In this document: one piece after another, positions 15,225 through 21,060 of the stretch
Layout of the letters: every line of letters starts with the position of its first letter
Numbering within the stretch: position 1 is the stretch's first letter
Assembly: GCA_938045295.1 (NCBI GenBank)
Contig: CALINO010000079.1
Span: 1 to 45,402, forward strand
DNA length: 45,402 bases
Reading direction: 5' to 3'
DNA from: an uncultured Arenicella sp.
Lineage (GTDB): Bacteria; Pseudomonadota; Gammaproteobacteria; Arenicellales; Arenicellaceae
Translations under genes and position numbers: made by a program
Notes under the pieces: model-generated
The model's input: only the letters and a program-made list of their open reading frames with translations
The model's database searches: none
Told to the model about the DNA's origin: nothing

Positions 15225-16817
15225 ATGACGATGCGTCAAAAATTCGTAATAACATCGGTACTTGCCATTATTGCCATCGCGCTGCTGAGTTTGCTCTCAG
15301 TTCGTTGGTTATGGTTATTCGCTATTATTGCCCCGATTTTAGCATTGGGGCTTTACGACATGTTTCAAACTAAGCACGCGATTCGGCGTTTGTACCCAGT
15401 TCTTGGGCGCTTTAGATACATGTTGGAGTCTGTTCGCCCTGAAATTCAGCAATACTTTGTTGAGTCGGACACTAACGGAATGCCGATTTCACGAGAGTTT
15501 CGCTCTTTGGTGTATCAGCGTGCCAAAGGTGCTCGCGACACTCGGCCTTTTGGTACTATTTTTGATGTCGATCGTGCCGGCTATGAGTGGCTTAACCATT
15601 CTTTGCAACCCATTGAAGCGCATGATTTTGATCCGCGAATTAAGTTCGGTGGCCCAGATTGTTTAAAGCCCTACATGGCCTCGCCATTAAATATTTCGGC
15701 CATGAGTTATGGTTCTCTGAGCAAAAACGCGATTCGTGCGTTAAATAGAGGCGCGAAAATCGGAGGGTTTGCTCACAATACCGGTGAAGGCAGTATTAGC
15801 CCTTATCACTTAGAGTTTGGTGGCGACATTATTTGGCAAATAGGCACGGGCTATTTCGGTTGTCGCGATCATGATGGGCGGTTTGATGACGCCTTATTTC
15901 AGAAAAACGCCTCTCAAGAGGTGGTGAAGATGATTGAAATAAAATTATCTCAAGGTGCCAAGCCCGGGCATGGTGGCATTTTGCCGGCAGCAAAAGTAAC
16001 CGAAGAAATTGCTCAAATTCGTAACGTACCTTTGGGTAAAGACGTTATTTCGCCAGCCTCACACTCTGCATTCGACAGCCCCAAGGGCTTGCTGTTGTTT
16101 GTGAAGAAACTGCGTGACTTGTCTGGCGGAAAGCCGGTTGGTTTCAAATTGTGCATTGGGCGTAAAGATGAATTTTTATCTATCTGCAAAGCGATGTTAG
16201 ACACGGGTATTACGCCCGACTTTATCACCGTTGATGGCGGGGAGGGCGGAACCGGCGCAGCGCCGACTGAAATGACTAACTCAGTTGGCACACCGTTACG
16301 CGACTCATTAATTTTTGTGCACGGCGCGCTGAGAGGCATTGATGTGCGAGAACGAGTGAAAATTATTGCTTCAGGCAAAATGTTCTCGGCATTTCACATG
16401 CTGCGTTCACTGGCATTAGGCGCAGACAGCGTTAATTGCGCACGTGGCTTTATGTTGTCATTGGGCTGTATACAGGCACGCTCTTGTAACACCGACCATT
16501 GCCCAACCGGCATTGCCACCCAAAACCCCTCTCGTAATAAAGCCATAGTAGTGATGGATAAAGCCCAGCGTGTGGCCAATTTTCATCACGAAAGTGTTAA
16601 AAACCTAATGGAGTTGGCTGCAGCAGCAGGGTTGGATTCCATTGAAAAACTGGAGGCAAAGCACATTAACCGCCGTGTGCAAGGAACCGACGTGCAGACC
16701 TATTCTCAGTTGTATCCTGTGTTAGAGCCGGCATCTTTACTGGACGAAAGTAAAATACCGGAGCAGTGGGTCAACGATTGGAGGTCTGCAAAAAGTGACA
16801 CTTGGGCAGCGTCATGA
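15225..16817 (+). CDS. FMN-binding glutamate synthase-like family protein, membrane-anchored
   Basis: This protein corresponds to the FMN/iron-sulfur synthase domain of glutamate synthase without the glutaminase and NADPH parts. The start at 15225 is set by AGGAG about nine bases upstream and gives 530 residues; the frame stays open to 15126. Two membrane segments occupy about residues 6-45. The synthase domain then shows ISAMSYGSLSKNAIRALN, HNTGEGSISPYHL, GAKPGHGGILPA, TVDGGEGGTGAAP and the cluster motif C-x5-C-x4-C (CIQARSCNTDHCPTGIATQ). The electron donor and the true reaction of such stand-alone proteins are not known to me, so glutamate synthesis should not be assumed. It is divergent from cbiB and the two 5' ends may overlap. 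Confidence 0.9.
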   Translation: MTMRQKFVITSVLAIIAIALLSLLSVRWLWLFAIIAPILALGLYDMFQTKHAIRRLYPVLGRFRYMLESVRPEIQQYFVESDTNGMPISREFRSLVYQRAKGARDTRPFGTIFDVDRAGYEWLNHSLQPIEAHDFDPRIKFGGPDCLKPYMASPLNISAMSYGSLSKNAIRALNRGAKIGGFAHNTGEGSISPYHLEFGGDIIWQIGTGYFGCRDHDGRFDDALFQKNASQEVVKMIEIKLSQGAKPGHGGILPAAKVTEEIAQIRNVPLGKDVISPASHSAFDSPKGLLLFVKKLRDLSGGKPVGFKLCIGRKDEFLSICKAMLDTGITPDFITVDGGEGGTGAAPTEMTNSVGTPLRDSLIFVHGALRGIDVRERVKIIASGKMFSAFHMLRSLALGADSVNCARGFMLSLGCIQARSCNTDHCPTGIATQNPSRNKAIVVMDKAQRVANFHHESVKNLMELAAAAGLDSIEKLEAKHINRRVQGTDVQTYSQLYPVLEPASLLDESKIPEQWVNDWRSAKSDTWAAS

Positions 16818-17225
16818 GCGTTATTGCTAGATTAAACTGCTTAAATTTGAATAAAACCCACCATTTCACATTCTTTGACATTTGGAGCAAAAACAAGTTT
16901 TTGCTGGACAACTGAGCGTTAAATGTTGTTTATTTCTGCCTGTTACAAAAAATGTCAGTCATATTGTCATTTTACTTGCGTATAAAAAACCTAATATGAC
17001 GTGAATCGTCAGAGCTAAACCCCTTGTTTGCCAGTAAGGGGCAGGTGCTGACAAATATTAAATTTTTGCGTGATTCATTCCCTCGCTGTAAATTTATCTC
17101 ATCAAGTTAATTAGCGCTTTCGTTAGTCCGACTCAGACAAATTAACGAAGCAGCAAAGAAATAAGCAATAGAACAAGAGCTCTGCGTGTCATTAGCTCTG
17201 CACATTGAACGATAAGGTATATAAA
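16818..17225. other. Hairpin-rich upstream region of the first small paralog
   Basis: No protein gene is seen. The region holds a run of inverted repeats: AGCAAAAAC/GTTTTTGCT (16886-16905), GTCATATT/AATATGAC (16958-16965 and 16993-17000), TGACG/CGTCA (16997-17011), CCCCTT/AAGGGG (17020-17025 and 17036-17041) and TTCGTTA/TAACGAA (17119-17125 and 17143-17149). A direct repeat AGCTCTGC occurs at 17178-17185 and 17194-17201. Such density suggests a long structured leader or several protein-binding sites before the gene at 17226. Confidence 0.5.
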
Positions 17226-17555
17226 ATGAAATTAACCCGAAATGTTTTAAATTTGATGTTCGAATTAAGCAATATTGAAGGCGAGAGTAACTCGGGCTAC
17301 CTTTGTGGCGAAGGCTCAGTGTTGAGAAATAACCTACTAGAATTGTTCAAGATAACCACCAACCCAGAGTCTCATGGAATCATTATCGACATCATGAGCG
17401 AAGCAGGCTACCCGTGGTTTGGTGATTTAATCGAAATGGGTGATTGTTATATCCGAGACGCTGCAGCATTGTCAGAGTCAAATGAAAGCGGTTTCATGCC
17501 TATGAATGAAGATGATTTTTTAGAGCTTATTCCAGCAAACGGTCATTTTCACTAA
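17226..17555 (+). CDS. Small protein of unknown function, tandem paralog A
   Basis: I do not recognise this 109-residue acidic protein. The ATG at 17226 is chosen over 17205 because similarity to the second copy begins exactly there (MKLTRNVLNLMFELS). It has no signal peptide or membrane segment, so it is probably cytoplasmic. About two thirds of its residues match the protein encoded at 18106-18438, with the strongest blocks at NVLxLMFELSxIEGES, NPESHxIIIDIMSEAGYPWFG and the C-terminal ELIPANGHFH. Two near-terminal histidines (GHFH) and several conserved acidic residues could bind metal, but that is speculation. It is followed by a strong terminator at 17641-17674, so it is transcribed alone. 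Confidence 0.72.
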   Translation: MKLTRNVLNLMFELSNIEGESNSGYLCGEGSVLRNNLLELFKITTNPESHGIIIDIMSEAGYPWFGDLIEMGDCYIRDAAALSESNESGFMPMNEDDFLELIPANGHFH

Positions 17556-17640
17556 ATTAAGATTTTGTTCGGGGTGTTGGGGTCTTTAGGGGTTTGGTTA
17601 CAGTAGTTGTATTTTACAGCCTGATTAACCGGTGTCGTAA

Positions 17641-17674
17641 AAGCCATGTTTGAGTTATCAAACATGGCTTTTTT
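17641..17674 (+). terminator. Intrinsic terminator after paralog A
   Basis: A 13-base arm AAGCCATGTTTGA (17641-17653) pairs perfectly with 17658-17670 around a GTTA loop and ends in a run of six T (17669-17674). Confidence 0.9.
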
Positions 17675-18105
17675 ACTGCCCAGAGAAAATAAGGCGATAT
17701 GTTGTTTATCGTTATGGCGCGCTTATGATTACGATCTGGCCCAGAAGTTACCGGGCTAGCTACCATTCTTGGTTTTGGTTATTCTCACTTTGAGCTTCTT
17801 GACTGTCTTATGAGTAGCGTTATTTTCGCTTCGAAAATAGGTAGGCATAAAAAGACAATACTCATCAATGGCTTAGTACTTTGCGTAGGGCGTTCATTAA
17901 GTTTATTGTGTACTAGATGAGCGTTGCAGAGCTTTCAATATTGGCTGAGCGTTCATGATTTTGTATTGAAAAAATTCGACATAACAATTGTTTGCACTTA
18001 TTTGATGTTCTTATCTAGGATAGCGTTGCGAATTTGAGTATAAATAATAAACAGATTGTAAGTTAGTTGATGAGCGGTAAGTTTAATTGCAGGGGAGGCC
18101 ATAAA
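17675..18105. other. Long intergenic region between the two small paralogs
   Basis: No coding frame with family resemblance or credible start is seen. A perfect hairpin TATTTTCG-CTT-CGAAAATA lies at 17821-17839, and ATGAGTA near 17810 has an inverse copy TACTCAT about 60 bases later. The region must contain the promoter of the second paralog. It shows no evident similarity to the region upstream of the first copy, so the duplication, if recent, did not keep the control region. Confidence 0.45.
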
Positions 18106-18438
18106 GTGAAATTAACCCAAAATGTTCTAGATTTAATGTTTGAGTTAAGCTGTATTGAAGGTGAGAGTCATTCTATGTACCTTTCTGATGAAGGCTCAGG
18201 CTTAAGAGAGAATTTGTTAGAGCTATTTCAGCGAACAAGTAACCCCGAATCTCACGAAATCATTATTGATATTATGAGTGAAGCCGGTTACCCATGGTTT
18301 GGCAGTTTGTTCAAAATGGGCGACAGTTATATCTGTGATACTGAAGTGGCTTCCTTAGTGAGTAGCAATAAACGCTCTCAGTTGATGAGTGACGATGACT
18401 TTATGGAATTAATACCCGCCAATGGGCATTTTCACTAA
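18106..18438 (+). CDS. Small protein of unknown function, tandem paralog B
   Basis: This 110-residue protein is a paralog of the product at 17226-17555. A GTG start at 18106 is chosen because AGGGGAGG lies seven bases upstream and the following codons match the ATG start of paralog A; the frame itself opens at 18067. Conserved features are the N-terminal KLTQNVLDLMFELS, the block NPESHEIIIDIMSEAGYPWFG and the identical C-terminus ELIPANGHFH. Differences are concentrated in the segment just before the C-terminus. There are two cysteines, in different positions from those of copy A. It is transcribed alone, with a long upstream gap and its own terminator. Function unknown. Confidence 0.72.
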   Translation: MKLTQNVLDLMFELSCIEGESHSMYLSDEGSGLRENLLELFQRTSNPESHEIIIDIMSEAGYPWFGSLFKMGDSYICDTEVASLVSSNKRSQLMSDDDFMELIPANGHFH

Positions 18439-18527
18439 TAATGGTATGTCGCTAGAATGAATTGGAAAATAGAGGGGAATCAGTAAGCCTGTAGTGATCT
18501 TGCTATGTCACCTACAAAAAAGTCATA

Positions 18528-18563
18528 AAAAAGGCCGTATTAATTTATTAATACGGCCTTTTT
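18528..18563. terminator. Bidirectional intrinsic terminator
   Basis: AAAAAGGCCGTATTAA (18528-18543) pairs perfectly over 16 bases with 18548-18563 around a TTTA loop. It lies between paralog B and the convergent gene at 18592-18963 and suits both. Confidence 0.92.
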
Positions 18564-18591
18564 GCTTTTCTTTTACAAGCTCTGAAGTTAA

Positions 18592-18963
18592 TTAGCTTCC
18601 GGCTATAGATGCGCTGTACTCTTCATTGTTTGAGGTTCGATTCCAAAAACGAGTTCGCTTATAGCGATCATCGGGTTTACCACTGCTCACTTTCTGTGGT
18701 GTGTCAATGACGGTTAACAGCATATTGCCTTGTGACAAATTTTTATTCACTTCTCTAAGCAATAATTTGTAGCAGTGATGCACGTCAGGGTGCTTACTGC
18801 GAGCACAGCTGTTGTGAACATGTTTGAATACGTTCAAAGAACTTAATTGAATGACGACACCGTCATGTTCTTTAACATGTTTGGCAAATTTTGAAAGCAG
18901 CACCAATACCTTTGCAGGCAGTACCGTTGCCTTCACATTATAGAGGTTGTTGACCTTTTTCAT
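18592..18963 (-). CDS. Small basic protein of unknown function
   Basis: I do not recognise this 123-residue protein. It is rich in Lys, Arg and His, has no signal peptide and has no membrane segment. The N-terminal two thirds look like a compact alpha/beta domain (VKATVLPAKVLVLLSKFAKHVKEHDGVVIQLSSLNVFKHVHNSC); the C-terminal 35 residues look disordered and charged. Two cysteines are about 17 residues apart. It converges on paralog B and shares its terminator, and a palindrome at 19003-19022 lies about 40 bases before the ATG. Its location next to the paralog pair may or may not be meaningful. The full-length frame with its own upstream palindrome and terminator supports it being a real gene. 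Confidence 0.65.
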   Translation of the reverse strand: MKKVNNLYNVKATVLPAKVLVLLSKFAKHVKEHDGVVIQLSSLNVFKHVHNSCARSKHPDVHHCYKLLLREVNKNLSQGNMLLTVIDTPQKVSSGKPDDRYKRTRFWNRTSNNEEYSASIAGS

Positions 18964-19002
18964 ACTATTAACCCGATTTCCGTAAAATTCGTATCCATGA
19001 TA

Positions 19003-19022
19003 TCTAAATGCTAAAATTTAGA
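19003..19022 (-). promoter_or_regulatory. Candidate operator upstream of the small basic protein gene
   Basis: TCTAAAT and ATTTAGA form a perfect 7-base inverted repeat around six bases, 40 bases before the ATG at 18963. Position and symmetry suit a repressor site; no regulator is known. Confidence 0.35.
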
Positions 19023-19184
19023 CATATGTACAGATTTTTTATATTTTTACAAATATAGCGTGTAGGATTTTATTAGGTAACCCGGTGGCCTTTTAATTTA
19101 CAAATATTTACAGCGATGACTTTACGACTTCCTAATCTACAACGCAAAAAATCCATTTACCTTATGTATGTATGGCTCTTTTGT

Positions 19185-19230
19185 AACACTGGAATAAGAA
19201 TAGCAGTACGAAATATCTTATTCCAGTGTT
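19185..19230. repeat. Perfect 15-base inverted repeat downstream of lpdA
   Basis: AACACTGGAATAAGA (19185-19199) and its exact complement at 19216-19230 are separated by 16 bases. It starts 40 bases past the lpdA stop on the minus strand. No T-run follows on either strand, so it may be a 3'-end stabilising hairpin, a Rho-assisted stop or a trace of a mobile repeat. Confidence 0.7.
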
Positions 19231-19270
19231 TTGTGACAAAAAGGCACATTTACTTACAAAGATGCAAAAG

Positions 19271-21040
19271 CTATTTTTTCTTTGGTATGTAAAGGTCGGT
19301 AATGGTGCCTTCGTACACTTCAGCCGCCATGGCCACGCTTTCAGAAAGAGTAGGGTGCGGGTGAATCGTCAAGCCTATGTCGGTTGCGTCTGAGCCCATT
19401 TCAATGGCCAGAGCCACTTCGGCAATAAGGTCGCCGGCATTTTGCCCCACAATACCACCGCCCAATACTTTGTGCGTTTTAGGGTCAAACAACAGCTTGG
19501 TTTTGCCTTCGGTTCGGTCATTGCCAATGGCTCGGCCAGATGCGGCCCATGGAAAGACACCGGTTTCGTATTCCACGCCATCAGCTTTAGCTTGCGTTTC
19601 AGTTAAACCAACCCACGCTATTTCAGGGTCTGTGTAGGCAACCGAAGGAATAACACTGGCTTCAAAACCGCTTTTTAGCCCAGCACAAACTTCGGCCGCC
19701 ACTTTTGCTTCGTGTGTGGCTTTGTGCGCCAACATAGGCTGGCCAACCAAGTCACCAATGGCAAAAATATGATCAACGTTGGTTCTCATTTGCTGGTCAA
19801 CGGCAATAAAGCCACGTTCATCCACGTTGACTCCGGCATTGTGGGCGTCAATCAAATCACCATTAGGGCGGCGACCGGTGGCAACCAGTACGTAATCAAA
19901 AACTTGAGACTCTGGGCCTTTGCTGCCGTCTGCGTTGGCAAAATGCACTTTAATACCTTGTTTCTGAGTTTCAATGCTTTCCACTTTGGTGCTGGTCATG
20001 ACTTCTTTAACCAGTGACTTCATGCGCTTTTGCAGTGGTGCAATCAGGTCTTTGTCGGCGCCCGGAATAATTTGCGGCATAAACTCAACTATAGACACGT
20101 CTGTGCCTAATTCGCTGTACACCGTAGCCATTTCCAAACCGATAATGCCGCCACCGACAATCAGCATTGATTTTGGCACTTCTTTCAACTCTAAAGCGCC
20201 GGTTGAATCAATGACTCTAGGGTCGTCGGTTTCAAACATTGGGAACACAGTAACACGTGAGCCGGCCGCAATAATGGCCTTGTCAAAGCTTAAGCTGGTG
20301 GTGTTGCCGGCGTTTTCGATCGACAGTGTGTTGGCTGATGTAAATTTAGCGTAACCAGTCACCACATTGACTTTGCGTGCTTTTGCCATGCCGGCAAGGC
20401 CGCCAGTCAGTTTGCCAATAACCGATTCTTTAAAGTGCCTTAATTTGTCGATGTCTATTTTGGGCTTGCCAAAAGTAATACCGTGCTTTTCCATGGCGCG
20501 CGCTTCAGAGATAACGGCGGCCGAATGCAGCAGTGCTTTTGATGGTATACAGCCTACGTTTAAGCACACACCGCCCAGTGAATCGTATTTCTCAATCAGC
20601 GTTACGCTTAAGCCTAAGTCCGCGGCTCTAAATGCGGCGGTATAACCACCTGGGCCAGACCCAATAACCACAATGTCAGCATGGCTGTCGCTAGAGCTGG
20701 GTGTTTTGGCGGCGGTTGGTGCTGGCTTAGCGGCCGTTTCTTTTTTAGGCTCGGCCTGTTTGGCTTCGGCCGTATCAGTTTGTTTTGCCGATGGTTGGTC
20801 TGAAGCTGACTCAACAACCATAATGACATCGCCTTCATTGACGGTGTCGCCAACGGCAATGTTAATGGCCGTGATTTTACCGGCATCAGAAGAGGGGATA
20901 TCCATCGATGCCTTATCGGTTTCAACCGTCACCAGTGAGTCTTCTTGTGACACGTCATCGCCGATTGAAACAAGTACGTCGATTACCTCGACATCACTCG
21001 CGCCACCCAAATCAGGAACTTTAATTTCTACTTTAGACAT
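19271..21040 (-). CDS. lpdA: Dihydrolipoyl dehydrogenase (E3) with N-terminal lipoyl domain
   Basis: This flavoenzyme reoxidises dihydrolipoyl groups of the pyruvate dehydrogenase complex and passes electrons to NAD+. Residues 1-80 form a lipoyl domain with the attachment Lys43 in the ETDKASMD motif. An Ala/Pro/Lys-rich linker follows, then a full E3: FAD motif VIGSGPGGYTAAFRAADLG, redox disulfide GGVCLNVGCIPSKALL, NAD motif IVGGGIIGLEMATVYSELG, FAD segment IFAIGDLVGQPMLAHKA and C-terminal His-Glu pair HPHPTLSE. The total of 589 residues exceeds the usual 470 because of the lipoyl domain, an arrangement also known from Neisseria and some other proteobacteria. It is the third gene of aceE-aceF-lpdA, 20 bases behind aceF. 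Confidence 0.96.
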   Translation of the reverse strand: MSKVEIKVPDLGGASDVEVIDVLVSIGDDVSQEDSLVTVETDKASMDIPSSDAGKITAINIAVGDTVNEGDVIMVVESASDQPSAKQTDTAEAKQAEPKKETAAKPAPTAAKTPSSSDSHADIVVIGSGPGGYTAAFRAADLGLSVTLIEKYDSLGGVCLNVGCIPSKALLHSAAVISEARAMEKHGITFGKPKIDIDKLRHFKESVIGKLTGGLAGMAKARKVNVVTGYAKFTSANTLSIENAGNTTSLSFDKAIIAAGSRVTVFPMFETDDPRVIDSTGALELKEVPKSMLIVGGGIIGLEMATVYSELGTDVSIVEFMPQIIPGADKDLIAPLQKRMKSLVKEVMTSTKVESIETQKQGIKVHFANADGSKGPESQVFDYVLVATGRRPNGDLIDAHNAGVNVDERGFIAVDQQMRTNVDHIFAIGDLVGQPMLAHKATHEAKVAAEVCAGLKSGFEASVIPSVAYTDPEIAWVGLTETQAKADGVEYETGVFPWAASGRAIGNDRTEGKTKLLFDPKTHKVLGGGIVGQNAGDLIAEVALAIEMGSDATDIGLTIHPHPTLSESVAMAAEVYEGTITDLYIPKKK

Positions 21041-21060
21041 TATTTTTAAACCACTGATTA

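Larger units (their letters stand above)
18964..19270. other. Intergenic region between the 18592-18963 gene and lpdA
   Basis: No gene is visible. This very AT-rich stretch holds two notable inverted repeats: TCTAAAT/ATTTAGA at 19003-19022, near the start of the small basic protein, and a perfect 15-base repeat at 19185-19230, just after the end of lpdA. Confidence 0.5.

Noticed and set aside
16818-19270. Genomic island or mobile element around the small paralogs
   Set aside because: No integrase, transposase, tRNA target or flanking direct repeats can be seen; the long gaps alone are not enough.
19974-20354. Plus-strand open frame of 126 codons inside lpdA
   Set aside because: It lies wholly opposite a conserved enzyme domain and has no independent support.
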